Shown here: positions 12,047 to 24,149 of the stretch, one piece after another
How positions within the stretch are numbered: position 1 is the stretch's first letter
Layout of the letters: each line of letters begins with the position of its first letter
Assembly: GCA_948567375.1 (NCBI GenBank)
Contig: OX419758.1
Location: 43,157,001-43,221,000, forward strand
Direction: 5' to 3'
Origin: Lunularia cruciata
Taxonomy: Eukaryota > Streptophyta > Marchantiopsida > Lunulariales > Lunulariaceae
DNA length: 64,000 nt
Translations under genes and position numbers: made by a program
Notes under the pieces: model-generated
Told to the model about the DNA's origin: nothing
The model's database searches: none
Seen by the model: only the letters and a program-made list of their open reading frames with translations

Positions 12047-12862
12047 GGTAAGTCATCTGATCTACAAGGGAGAAAATGTCATTGTAGTCTATACCTTTGG
12101 TCTATTGACAACCCCTTGTCACAATTTTGGCCTTGTATCACTAGCTTCTATCATGTTCTTCTTTGATCCTATACACCTATTTGTTCTACAATGCCTTCTT
12201 TCCCTCAACTTGGTCAATGACCAAGTCTCATTCCTTTCTAAAAATGACATATCCTCTTTCATTGCAAACTCCCATTGCAATGAGTCCTCCTATTGCATTC
12301 CCTCTAAGTAACACTCACGTTCAGCATTTTTTGTAAGGAGTAAGTAATACATGAATGTGAAATACCTCTCTTCTGATTCCCGCAATCTAATAGATCTACT
12401 CAAATCATTTGTAGGCGGGATTGGATCTGGTATGACCTCTTTGGTTTCTACCAACCTCTTATTTCCTACAACATCATTCTCTTAAATGTCTTTTAACACT
12501 AATTCTTCTTGATGTTTTTCTTGTTCTTTTGTAAACTCGGAACTTGATCCAAGCTTATCTTTGTACATAGCATTCTCATGGAAGATGACATCCTTACTTC
12601 TTAGCACTTTCCTATTATCTTCATCCCAATGACAATAACCCATATCATCTGCTCCATATCAAATGAAGAAATAATTTCTTGATTTGAAATCAAGCTTATC
12701 TTTATCACTTTCTTGAATCCTTGCATATAAGACACAACTAAAGGTTCTCAAGTGCAAGAGATTTACCTCATTTCTTGACCATTCCTCCTCAAGGATCTAG
12801 AATCCCAAGGGAATTGAGGGTCCTCACTTTATGAGGTATGCCATTGTGCTTACTACATCTGC

Positions 12863-13486
12863 CTAGATGGTCTTTGGCCACCTTGTTTGTAGTCTCATGC
12901 ATCTGGCTCTCTCATTGAGAGTTCTATTAAAGCATTCAACCACACCAATTTGTTGTGGTGTCTTGAGGGTAGTTTTGATCATTTTGATCCCATTCTCTAC
13001 ACAATACTCTTTTAACTCATTTCTACCATACTCTCCACCATTATCTGATTTCAAGCACTTGATCTGTAAACCTGATTGGTTTGGTTTTCAACCTCAAATT
13101 TCCATTGCTTGAAAATGCCGAACACATCTGATTTATTTCTCAAAAAATAAACCCATACCATTCTTGTAAGCATCACCTATGAAAGTGACATACTAGCAAG
13201 ATCCTCCAAGAGACTCAATTGAAATCAAGTCATACACATCTGTATATATCAACTCTAGCTTTCTTGCTCTTGGGACTCTTGTGGCCTTAGTGAAAGTAAC
13301 TTGCTTTTGCTTTCCTAAAATACATGGTTTGCAAAAGCCAAGTTGAACAATCTTCAACTCCATGATCCTCCTATTGACAACTAACTCCTTCATACTCTTC
13401 TCACTCATGTGACCAGGTCTTTGGTGCCATAAGATTGAAGGACATATTACATCTGCAATGGTCATCAGATGGTTAGAGTTTTCCAT
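12863..13486 (-). pseudogene. Copia-2 integrase remnant
   Basis: The zinc-binding N-domain at 13193-13486 is intact in pattern: WHQRPGH supplies the two histidines and FCKPC the two cysteines. The core domain begins YTDVYD and continues at 12863-13054 with KSDNGGEY and TPQQIGVVECFNRTLNERAR, so the Asp-Asn-Gly and Glu positions of the DDE triad can be seen. The two halves are in different frames. Confidence 0.85.
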
Positions 13487-13570
13487 AAAATTTAGGATTT
13501 CAACCTTTTTTCCTCATGCAAAAATCAGGTTTCTCCAAGTAGCCTTCCATAGCATACTTTCAATGGGTGC

Positions 13571-13837
13571 TTAATATCCTTCATCATCCAGCTGATCTAT
13601 AGAAATCAAATACCTCTTGAGTCTAGAGACATATCTAACATTTTTCAATGTCCATATTGACCCTTGAGAGGTCTTCAAGTTCACATTGTCTTTTCTTTCA
13701 ATAAAAAAGGGTTTATTTTCAACAAGGTGAACCTTTCCAGGGTTTCTTGCAACAAAGTTGTGCATCAACTCTTTACATGGAGTAGAGTGAAATGATGTAC
13801 CAGAATTTGTCAACCAAGATCCTAGGGGACACTCCAC
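13571..13837 (-). pseudogene. Copia-2 protease remnant with dead active site
   Basis: The aspartic protease motif near residue 8 reads WLTNSGTSFH where copia elements have D-S-G. The catalytic Asp is Asn (AAT for GAT, a G-to-A change). The downstream block LKNVRYVSRLKRYLISIDQL is the usual region linking protease to the GAG-pre-integrase domain. A degraded zinc-knuckle region lies just upstream near 13920. Confidence 0.8.
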
Positions 13838-13989
13838 ACAGCAAACAAATGCATCCTCTTGTTGCTATGTTTATTGACTTCTCCTCTTCTTTGGACTTTT
13901 ACACTGATTCCTGACCAAGCTTGTTGCAATTCCAACACACAACTTTTTTTTGCATACTTCCTTCTTGACTCGCTTCTCTTTCTTGACTT

Positions 13990-14660
13990 TGATCTACCAT
14001 TTCTCTGACTTTGACCTTGCTGCGGTCTTTTGCCTCTACTCTTAACAAATAATGTTACACTTGATGATTTTGAAGAATTGCATCAGCAAATGTCTTTATT
14101 GAGAATCAAGTCTCATATACTTTCAAACTTGAGTGCACTTGATATCGAGGAACTACTCACTACTGTGATTCTTGCTCTCCAACTGCCAGGTAATGAAGAT
14201 AATATTAACAATGCTTAAACTTCATCATCAAAGTTGATCTTCAAGATTCCAATCTTGACATGATTGAGTTTAAATCATTCACGTGGTATTGAACTAATGC
14301 TACTTCTTTCATCCTTGTATTCACCAACTAGCAAATCAAGAATACTTTGTTCAAGGCTTAAGGTTTCTCATTCATATTTGACAATGCCTTAATCAACTCA
14401 TGAGTAGTCCTCTCATGGACAATGTTATATGCATAATTTCATGCCAATGTCAATTTGACCACACCCAAGGCTTGTAGATCAAGAAGCTCCCACTCAACTT
14501 CTTCCATCTTGTTTGGCTTTTCAGCCTTAAGAGGTAGGTGTAGCTTCTTTTGATATGGATAGTCCTCAATTTTCATCTTCCAAAATCCAAAATCTTTGTT
14601 ATTGAAATGTCTATTTTGATTGTCCCATCTTTTATGATCATTCTGTTCTCTCTCCAAAGA
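13990..14660 (-). pseudogene. Copia-2 gag remnant
   Basis: Just after the primer-binding site the minus strand encodes FGFWKMKIEDYPYQKKLHLP and EEVEWELLDLQALGVVKLTLA. This is the start of a copia Gag, with an F-x-x-W-K motif followed by W-x-x-x-D-x-x-A. The rest is scattered over frames down to about 14.0 kb. A long open frame here runs from the 5' LTR through the primer site, so its apparent first Met is not the real start. Confidence 0.72.
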
Positions 14661-14665
14661 CCAAT

Positions 14666-14677
14666 GTTCTGATACCA
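14666..14677 (-). other. Copia-2 primer-binding site (initiator tRNA-Met)
   Basis: The minus strand reads TGGTATCAGAAC, one mismatch from the standard plant copia site, two bases inside the 5' LTR end at 14680. Confidence 0.88.
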
Positions 14678-14679
14678 CT

Positions 14680-15652
14680 TGTTGGGAGAAAATTTGCACT
14701 AGGAATTTGAGAGAGCAACAAGTATCCAAATCTGTCCATGAGATGGAGCAAATATAATTCATCAATCTAAACAAGCATGCATAGAAATCATACCAAATTT
14801 CATTTGATTTGGCCAATGTTTGCATAATTCTATAGTTGCACATGATTTTTATTTTACTCTTTAGCTGTTGATCAATAACTCTAATACAAGAATTGTTGAA
14901 CTCTCTTCTGACTATAAACTCTACACATATCTATACACTTGTACTTGGAGATCCTTATCTAGTTTTAGAATGGGTGGTGCAGATTGATCCTATATCTAAA
15001 CCTTAGATTGTTTGGATCAATTGATACACTTGACCTCACTCAATTCCATAAATAGGGGCCATGCAATTAACCTTCACGTAGGTCCAATAGTTCCGGAGCC
15101 TTCCCATAAGTCCCATGCCCATAGATCTCGGAGACATTCTTGAAGGAGCCATTCCCAGAGGTCCCGCAACCATATCTCTAGGTCCCATGCACACAGTCCT
15201 GCAACCATATCTCCTGGTCCCATGCCCGCAGTCCTGCTGCCCACCGCCTACCCATAGCTCTTGCAATGGAATCTTGTTGCTCCCATAGGACACATTTGTC
15301 TTGAATTTCAATTGAAATTAACTTCTTTTTAGAGCTTTTTTTCTTATGATCTTGGTGTTTATGGAAATTCCTTAAGAGATGCTTGAACAAGATAAGTCAC
15401 ACATCATTTACATTTTTATTCAAAAAGATATGGGTCCTGACATAAACTATCTTTTTGTTTACTCTCATAAATGAAATCTCATAATTTGAAGGTATGTCCT
15501 ATACTTACACTTCTACACTCCTGTAGAAGATCTGTCCTATATTAACTCTCCAATGTTTCTATAAAGATTGGTCCCATATTGACTCTTCTACATTCCATAG
15601 GATATTTGTCCCATGGAGTATTTACATAATTAATTAGACTCCACACTTAACA
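14680..15652 (-). repeat. Copia-2 5' LTR
   Basis: About 973 bp. On the minus strand it starts TGTTAAGTGTGGAG and ends CTCCCAACA. It is bounded by the primer site on one side and resumed LINE sequence on the other. It contains diverged short internal repeats based on ggtcccat/ctcc (about 15090-15240). No partner LTR is present in the window. Confidence 0.78.
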
Positions 15653-16417
15653 ATTACACATGATGCTAATAAGGATATAGTGTTTACCATGAGACGAGGG
15701 AGTGGATACCTTGCTTGGAGAGAGCATTGGTATACTTTGTAGATGGCAAGAGTTGGGTAGACTTGTACTTGATCCAAGATGATCAGATGATACTTGCAGA
15801 TATTGTGGGTAAGACCCCCACATGCAATGCAATGTCAGAGGGAGTGATCACTTATCCTCTTCGATGGGTGTTGAGAGGAGCGGCAATATGCAAGGTCTCC
15901 AAGTATAGGGGTATTTAGAGAGGTCACCTCTTTATCCCTCTAGCCTTGGAATTATATGGAACAATTAATATAACATTTGACACATTTGTTTGGAAGATTG
16001 GGTGTGCATATCATTCTAGATGTCAAAGGTATCACTATGGCTCTTATATTTTGTAGTGCTTTTTAAATAACTTGTGTCTATTGCTCTACAAAGAGCATTG
16101 GCTGATGCAATCCATAAGAGAATCATTCTAGATGTCAAAGATATCACTATCACTTTTATATTTTGTGTCCATTGCTCTACAAAGAACATTGGCTGATGCA
16201 ATCTATAAGAAAATAATCACACTAGGTGATACTTCTTCAGATGTTCCCATTGTTTGTAACCAATACCACTTACATAGCTTAGATACCTTAAGTGCTGTAA
16301 GGTAGATTCTTTTGACTATTGGGGCTTAGGGTTTTACACCATTTTACCCTTCTGTCTTTTCCTTGTATGTCATGATGGGCTCTTCCTATCCTTCTTGTTG
16401 TCACACTTCTCCGGACT
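15653..16417 (+). pseudogene. LINE-like element copy A, 3' part
   Basis: The plus strand matches the 3' third of LINE copy B (58594-59265). It encodes EGVITYPLRWVLRGAAICKV and SKYRGI near 15838-15918, versus EGMMTHPLGWAASGAATCKI in copy B. The downstream block encoding CSIALQRAL-like and DAIHKR-like residues is present twice because of a 112-bp tandem duplication (16011-16122 and 16123 to about 16215). It ends in a short pyrimidine-rich tail region near 16380-16417. No intact frame. Confidence 0.7.
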
Positions 16418-19400
16418 TGTGAACACTACACCATGGAAATAGGACTTCATCGATGTATTGCTACGCCTTCCCCGCCCCAAGACAACAGTATAATTGCCAT
16501 CGTATAACGTAAGACATAAGCCCGCCCGCTCCTTGTTTCATGGTCTATTTGCCTTAACAGTGAAACTGAACAATCCGCGGTCGATTCACTATCTCTCTTA
16601 ATTGGCGAAGTGAACAATAACTGCCACGTTGACGAGGAATCTCAACTTCACGCTCTTCAACTCTGCGTGGAAATTGATATGTTGGAAGCTAGGACTTGCT
16701 CAACGAGCATTACAGCTCTGAACTTAACCTCTCTTCTCATTTAAGACCGCGCTAACCTTGACAAGGCAGAGAAAGTTTACATTGTCAAACTTTCACAAAG
16801 CCAGCTTTTGGTATCGACTTGAAACGCATTGTTAAAAATCTGTACCCTGAATTCATAGTGAGCAAGGTAAGCGAGTATCAAAACACGTCCCCGCTCCAAG
16901 CCGAAAGGTGCAACTGAATGCCTTTCATATGCTGATCCCAAATAAGATATATTCGGATGACATGAATATGAAAGTTTTAGATTTTAGAAACATATCGATT
17001 TAAGAGTCTAGCTTCACTTTCTTCTGCTCTAACGTTTCTGACATTAACTTTAATCTAGAAAGATGATCAGAGGAGTTTTGCGTCTCCGATTCATCCGGGC
17101 ATGCGTCTGGTAACTTGGAAGCGTACATCCACCTGCACATGACGACAAGGAGACCTTTTGAGGAGATATATGAAAAAAAGAAGCCTAGGCTTAGATTGAT
17201 CGTGAGAATGCACTCTGGATATACATGGCCTCCTCACAGACCCCAAGAAGTCAACGGTCGAACGAAGGTTCGTATCTAAAGTGGGCGCCTCCGCTCTGGA
17301 TATGGAAATGACGACAAAGTATAGGAACCATGCTGTGAATAGGCATCCACTTATGACAGAATATAGTGAAGTGAACTGTAGGACCTCAAGAACAAAACCT
17401 CGAATTCGCTGTGTGTACATGATCGGCCTTGAAATATACATCAAGACAGATGAGCTTCTTGCTATAAACATTTGACTCTATGGAATTTAATAGCCATTAA
17501 TTGTATAATTTCTTGTAAGTTTCAAAGGAGTTCGAGAGCTATAAATACTGTGTAAGCTGTAGGCTTCCTAGGCTTCGTTATTCTATTCGTGGCATATTAA
17601 TAGGTTAAACATAGCGGCATGGGTTTACTCCGTTGGTGAGACACCTTGTAGGATTCATATAAAAGGTCAAGCTCACTTACGTTCCTTAGAATTCACTCCT
17701 TGCTAGATGCACAAGTTCTCTCTCTCGGCCCCGTCATTCTCGACCTTGTCCTTGGACTAGCAAGCCGTTCACGTATCCAGAGTCCGGCCTCGTTATTTGC
17801 CCTAAGCAGAGACAGGATTCAATCCTACCTTCTAGAAATTCTAGAAGCTTTAGTACTGTGCTCAGAATCAACTGAAATTGTCCTGGATAGGTTTGTCAAA
17901 TACATAGGCTTAATTCCTCGTACTCCACTGGAATCTGATGCATCTGATACGAATCGGTGCTGATGTTCTCTTTGAGTGTCATGACCAATTGATTAGACAA
18001 GTTCTCGAATTCACGTTTGCCAGCAGAACGTGAAATATCCCATGACCAGGGTGCTCAACGTGTGTCTAGATACTCGTAACTTGTTCTTTGGTTATGTCAA
18101 TGTTTCCTCCTTTTGCTGTCAAGCCTGCCAAGCTCTTCTGAGTTCGCAGGAAAGCAATGATCAATCTCACTCACAGCTATCTATGGAGCTGAAACGATTG
18201 GGATGAATTGTAAGTTGTGGATACTTGCTGCGTACTGGAGAGCTTTGCTGCTTTGGCAGCCAAAAGGAGGACGAATTGAAATAACGACAGATCAAGCTAC
18301 GAGTATCTGCTTGGCTTCTCGAGTAACGACCTGAGCATCTGCATCCGTGGATGCTTAACCTTCCAGTCAACGGATTTACGACCAGAGCGGAACAGATAAA
18401 ACGACATAGTAGCCATCATCGTGTTGCCCACAACAACGACTCTGATGGCTACTATTAAACACGTCATTGCGTCTACAAACTTCCACGTGCTTGAAAGGGT
18501 ATAATATGTCCATTCCTCACTTTACTTTCCAGATTTCATTCCAGATCTCATGAGGATTAGCTGCATAGCGAGACTCCATATTTGACATGTTTGAAGAACC
18601 GTAGATATTTGTAGGTGGTTTTGAATATTACGAGACATTTGGAGACCTTCTTCTCGAACAGCCCATCACCTTTATCGGCACCTGTAGCTGACTAATACTG
18701 GGGCTCAATTTGTCCATTGCATTTCCTAGATATACAGCTAGACATCGCGAATGCAATTTCTGAAGTCAACGCTTATAAGTGCTAGTATGCTCTACCAATC
18801 TGTCGTAGAAAGTAATTACTACTGAAACATACGGCCCTGTCTGCGGAATTGGTATGTTCACTAAACCTGTTCGTGCGGATCGGCAGATTCATCATTGAGG
18901 AAGAATTTTGCATCAGTAACAACTATCTACAGGTTTCAGCCTGGACTTGTCCACTAATTTATGCTTCTGTTTCAAACTGGACGCCTGTGCAGCAGAAACT
19001 TACTCAGCGTACATAGCTACATTTCGCATAACCTTGTCCTTTTCTAATTAGGGTTTGTAGTCCTCAAGGTTCCTGATTCTAGAATCAATCTTTCAAAGCA
19101 GAGTGGCAATTGCTGAGGCTGATAAGCCTATTTAGGCAATTTCGCTGATAGCATGTAGAAAATTCCACTCGAAAGTCTGGAGCAGAAAACCACAGCTGGA
19201 TCGGGGTGAAAGACTCTAATGCATCATCCCTTCGCAGAAAACTGATGGCTGCAGTAAAGAGGACTAAGATGACGCAAAGGCATCCATTTCTTTTGCTCAA
19301 GTACACCAAAGTCTTGACCATGCAACTCCCCACGGTCACAAACGCTACAGCAGCTGGAGCTGGAAGGAACCAGTTTATTCAGGCGTGATGTCAGCATCGT

Positions 19401-19418
19401 ACACAAGATCGCCCTCAA

Positions 19419-19814
19419 ATGTACCAGAGACAATTTTACGCGTTACACAATCCAGTTAGGACAATGCATATCGTCCTCGAATATTGCGTTGACACCATCA
19501 TTGACCAGCCAGACTATAATTCGTTGATGAGAGAATATCTGCAGAGAACGGGTTCATTTTACCAAGGGACCAAGGACATGCCTCCAAATTTAGACATCAT
19601 CTGCATGCTTCGTGCAAGAGGATCAGAATGTGTTGACCGATTCGTTGACAATCTGGACACTGCCAGCTTAGAGAAGGCTACTATGAAGTACCCAATCTAC
19701 AATAATTCCGCTTTGCACTTTGCTCTCCTAGAGAAAATTCGAGACATAGATTCCCGGCTTTGGTGGTTCCCCAAGAATATACTTGACTGCACCAATGTGC
19801 TAAAATACCTTTAG
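19419..19814 (+). CDS. Unrecognised 131-residue open frame
   Basis: I do not recognise this protein. It is the longest motif-free open frame of the 16.4-23.6 kb island and runs from ATG to TAG. Its composition is mixed and protein-like, with few low-complexity stretches, two Cys in the second half and a Trp-Trp pair near the end (RLWWFPKN). No signal peptide or membrane segment is obvious. It could be an exon of a larger gene, since a further open stretch lies just upstream at 19206-19388 in a different context, or simply chance. Confidence 0.25.
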   Translation: MYQRQFYALHNPVRTMHIVLEYCVDTIIDQPDYNSLMREYLQRTGSFYQGTKDMPPNLDIICMLRARGSECVDRFVDNLDTASLEKATMKYPIYNNSALHFALLEKIRDIDSRLWWFPKNILDCTNVLKYL

Positions 19815-22512
19815 ACCGCCGCGATCATGACAGGACCCATAACTTCTTGCAGGAACGGTGACTAGTTAAAGGCGATGAGATGGACACGGTCAGTGAACGC
19901 AGTGAAGAAGATCGCACTTTGAACTTTGCGCTTGGGGCAATGACGCAGTTAGTGAGGTGAAACCGAGACGCGTCAATTGCTGGTTGAAAACTATTTCCAA
20001 AATTGATGGCAATATGGGAACGTGAAGATGGTAACTGGGAAGTGTGGCCTTAAATGCATGAGCTCGCGACAGATTTTGGATCTTGAAGTGAAATAGGTTC
20101 GTAGGACTTAAGCATCCTGGTGCATCTTTTCCACGAAATAATATTAAACTTTAAACGAGGTAACTTGAGAACCAGTTCAATAGCGTTCTTAGAACTCCTC
20201 TTTTCACCACGTTCAGGAGTACCCTAACCTCTTCTTAGCTTATTCGGTACTTGTTCTTGAGGTGGTTTTCCATGCGTGCCTTTGGGCACTGTTTCTACTT
20301 GCTAGTTCGGTTCGGATTGTTGGGTCGCGTCTTCTTCGTTTCTCGTTTACACTTGGTTCTACATTGTCCTTCTTTCCCCTTTCTTTCTTTCGGTGTACTT
20401 GTTATATATACACATATATTTTATTTTATTTTATTTTTCACCACGTGAATTGCAGCGTGCCACTACCTCAAAGTGTGTCAAGCCAAACTGAACGACGTTG
20501 ATCACGTTGACGCCTAAAAGTCATCGGCCATGTCAAGGAGGATACTTGGCGTTGCTAAAGATACTTGTCGTGGTGCTGGACATCAAAGAAATAACCGTTA
20601 GACAAAGAAAGTGTCCTCTGGTTTTTCATTGAGAGATCCAGTGAATGAAGTTCCGATGAATTGTCACCGTAAATACACAGTATGAATTATAACAAGGCAA
20701 GACCGTAAGCACAGATTGGGTACTCCGCCTTTAATGTTCTTGACATTCTCTTGTTTGTGGTTCCACGTACCGAACACGTACGTGCTCGTTGTGTATGGAC
20801 GTATCCCCCACTCCCCACATCGTGGGAGAACGTGCATTGCTACTACAAACTCGGAATTCGAGAACGCGAACCTTTTGTCGAGCGTTGCTAAGTGCTTCCT
20901 TGACAAGTTTTCTCCCAGTCTCTAGCATGTTCCCGACGATGTTATGCATAGATTCAGTCCTTCTAGAACCACTGGATCACAGTAAATTTTAGTTAACGTT
21001 GACATGAGCTTGGACGTTGTGCTTTAATTCACTCTTTCAAGAATGATCTCACTGACCATTCAGAGATGGACATTTACAACCGGTCACTGATCATGAAGCA
21101 TGAACAGAAACGCATGTCAAATCTTCAGGGACATACGTAGATGACCAAATGCTTTCAGATACATCAGATGCTTGATCTTCAACAAACTGTCAGACTAGAA
21201 AATCTCTATAAGTGAACAACATCGGGAACAAAATGCAGTTGGGGGAATGCCGCAGTTCAGGCTACTTTTCAAACTGGAAAGTGCGCACTGAAATGACACC
21301 GTAAACAGTGAATGATTTTCTGAAAGTACTAAGCATGCGTAAATGAGTAAGTGAAGAATATTATGTCTGGCAAGGTAGATTCCCTTATATCTCTCATTAT
21401 TTTTCCACTACAGCGATAGGCAATCGGCAAATTAGTGTGCACAGCAATGGCATGGAGCTGAAACCATCTGTTTAACTACTACTAAAGGGTTACGAAAAGA
21501 CAGTCAGGCACAACAGGAAGGTCTTTTGCCCAGCTGTTAGATATAGAGATGACGGTACGAAATGACTTTATTCTTCCACAAACCGCCATCCACTTCCTCT
21601 GACTTCTATCCGTCCATTTTGGAGGTGCAGACGAGAAGCATCTCGGATAGCCGAGCATCCCGTGCGAAGCACGCTGTGTCAGTCGCTGCCTAATTCTTGG
21701 CTGCTGACATTGATTGTGTATATGGGCTTTGAAAACTACTATTCCAGGCGCAAGTCGTAGTCTGTATGGAAAGGACACCTGCAGATGATTCCAATCCATT
21801 TCTTTTTGATAAAAGAATCTGGCAGATTGCTTTCGGAGTTACCGAGAGTGTCACAATTCTAATGTGTAGAGGGAGGGTTCTCATGACAGGATTATACAAA
21901 TGCAATTCGAAGCTTTGCGAATCTAACAGTATATGTAGATCACCTCACGTGATACCCATCTCGGTGAAATATAGACGGTAATAAATTTCGAGTTATCATG
22001 TGGCAAGTTTGACGTTGCCATTCTTAAAGTTTTCAGTTGAGGACATCTACTTTTAATTTGAACAAAGTCTATCGTTATTACATACACGGTGTGACAGCAG
22101 ACCTGAAAAGCTTACTTTTTATTACCATATGGTCAGACTTACACACGAATTCTTTCTCTTCCTTAAAATTCTTATTGGGAATCACGGAAGTTGTCCTGAA
22201 CGACATTTAGATCTGCGGCTTAAACTTAAACTTTCTCATCGTTTACAGGGCTTTACAAACGACAATCAGGGCCAGCTGGCTATCACCATAGATTGCCAAA
22301 CGAAGTATGTATGTGTTGGTAGGTTATCTCCGTGCGTGCGGAAAGTTAATTACCAGGGAACCTGCCAAAACTAAAATAGCGCAATAAGAAAGGAGGTGGT
22401 GGCTCTAACGATCTTCTCTTTGATCATGAAACGGAGCTCTTGCGACTTGGCTGAACTTGGCTGAACTTACGTCATAAAAGACTATCGGGGACATATCACA
22501 TTCTATATCCAG

Positions 22513-22560
22513 ACAAGCAATTGATCTCTCATCTGGCCAGATGAGAGATCAAGTGCTTGT
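22513..22560. repeat. 48-bp near-perfect palindrome
   Basis: 22521-22552 is a perfect 32-bp inverted repeat with no spacer, centred on TCTGGCCAGA. After one mismatched pair (22520/22553) pairing continues for seven more bases on each side (ACAAGCA with TGCTTGT). Confidence 0.9.
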
Positions 22561-23655
22561 TGGTTGAACCGGAAACGATGGTGAAAATGAACTAACGCAC
22601 TCCCATTCTTTGCACAGACACTGGCATCGTATCAGTGATAGTAGGGCCAATCAATCCAATTCCATTTGACTAATAGGTTTAGAGATATTAGCTAAAATAT
22701 CAGAATACGAGACTATGCCCACTTATGATACGCCATCTTTGTGTCTACCAGCATGTGCGCAAGAATGTGTCCTTACCACATGTCGGACAACAAACGCTGT
22801 CTAACAATTAAAGTAGAACCTTGAATTCAGGTTTTGACGCCATAAGGTCAGAAGCGTGCCGAGCCATCCATGTTCCCCAGCAGCACTTGACACCTGACGC
22901 ATCCAAGGTAGTCAGAGCTCAAACTTGCAAGACTGTAAGTTTTTAATGAACTGTGCTTGACAGTGTTGGGACTGAGCTTACCATCGATTTTGCTCTGTCT
23001 GTATATGCTCAAGCACAATCATGATCTGGATAGTTGTGAAATACATCATGCTGTTGACGGAAGTTGCGAACTCTAATTCATGGCAGTATTTTTTCAACAT
23101 CCGTTTTCTAAGATCCTTGAATCACGGAAAACATATACAGCTTAACCAGATTTCTTTGTTCATCTTTACCCGGAGTCATGCTGATACCCAATGAGTAATT
23201 GCGGCGCCTCAATTGTCTGAATTCAGACGATTGATGCGATCAGTCGTGATGTAGATGATCCACAGCGCCATCGGCGGGATTCGCAGGCTCCTACGTCCAG
23301 ACTTAGGATTGCTGCCCAAAAGAAACTACGGGGTGTCGGTTGACAGGTCACGAGCATCACGACAGGCTTAGAATACGGAAGGATGACTTGGCCCTTCATC
23401 TTCGGCCTTAATAAATTCACGACCTTCGCTAAAGTACGGCCAGTAATTAGCTCGACTTCCAACGCTCTCATAGTGGTGTATTTACAATATACCCAAGAGC
23501 AATATAGGCACTTTTGCACCCTTTATTATAGTAAAATCCAGTGTAAGTGCAGAAGTCGTTGGGGAGTTTAGCATTTGCAATCCTTTAGCGGTTTAAAGAT
23601 CGCACCCATGGTAAAGGAGACATAATTGTACCCTTATTTACTATTTTTAATTGCA

Positions 23656-24116
23656 TGTTCACTGTGAAATTTATCTACCACGTTTATATTAATATATGTG
23701 GTAGTTGAAATTGATATAACTAGTACCATATACTATATACCATATACTATACTATAGGTGTGGGAGCTTGTACATAGCACCCAGCTATGGGTGCTATGAG
23801 GGTTAGAGTATATAAGTGTTTCATTCCATCTAGATGCTAGCAACATAGTAAGGAAAGTCGGTGCGGCAAGGTCGTGAGAGGAGCAAGGGGGAGAGGCAAG
23901 GGTAGGTAGCACGATAGATAGAGGCAAGGCTAGATAGCACAAGTGTTCAATTAGTTTAGATTCTACATACTAGCTTGCAGACATTTGTTCTTCATTTCAT
24001 CTTACTAGATTTGCAATGAGAGAAAGTTTACAAAAGACCTTTGGGTATCTTTTAGTGTACCTTGTGTTCTGTAATTGATGTGCAGATTTGTATCAGTTTC
24101 ACAATAGGTTTCAACA
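23656..24116 (+). repeat. Copia-3 5' LTR
   Basis: 461 bp, starts TGTTC and ends TTTCAACA. It aligns through most of its length with 32548-32992, including the shared blocks around a TATATAAG-like promoter (near 23808), GCTAGCA and TTTTAGTGT. Several indels separate the two copies. Confidence 0.85.
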
Positions 24117-24149
24117 GGTTACGTGCACATTTTTCCCAATGCGTCAAGA

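Larger units (their letters stand above)
10794..15652 (-). mobile_element. Copia-2: Ty1-copia element lacking its 3' LTR
   Basis: On the minus strand: 5' LTR 14680-15652, primer-binding site 14666-14677, gag, zinc knuckle near 13.92 kb, protease, integrase, RT and RNase H. The element stops about 30 bp after the end of the RNase H region, where LINE copy A sequence begins. No polypurine tract or 3' LTR is present. LINE copy A resumes at 15653, but about 1 kb downstream in LINE coordinates. One deletion that removed the 3' LTR together with adjoining LINE sequence explains both gaps. Confidence 0.88.
16418..23655. other. 7.2-kb island without recognisable genes or transposons
   Basis: Composition changes abruptly: CpG is common and A/T bias drops relative to the flanking transposon blocks. 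I find no retroelement motif, rRNA or tRNA. Small open frames exist on both strands but carry no domain I recognise; the best is at 19419-19814. A T-rich TTTTA repeat lies near 20415-20440 and a 48-bp near-perfect palindrome at 22513-22560. It may be intergenic DNA or hold introns/UTRs of a gene I cannot identify from sequence alone. Confidence 0.55.

Noticed and set aside
10789-15657. ATTAC on both sides of copia-2 as a target duplication
   Set aside because: The left ATTAC abuts the internal region, not an LTR, and the LINE sequence is discontinuous across the element, so the match is probably coincidental.
17091-17471. 126-codon minus-strand open frame with hydrophobic stretches
   Set aside because: No recognisable family, a competing open frame on the opposite strand, and no splice or promoter context. 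Insufficient support for a gene.
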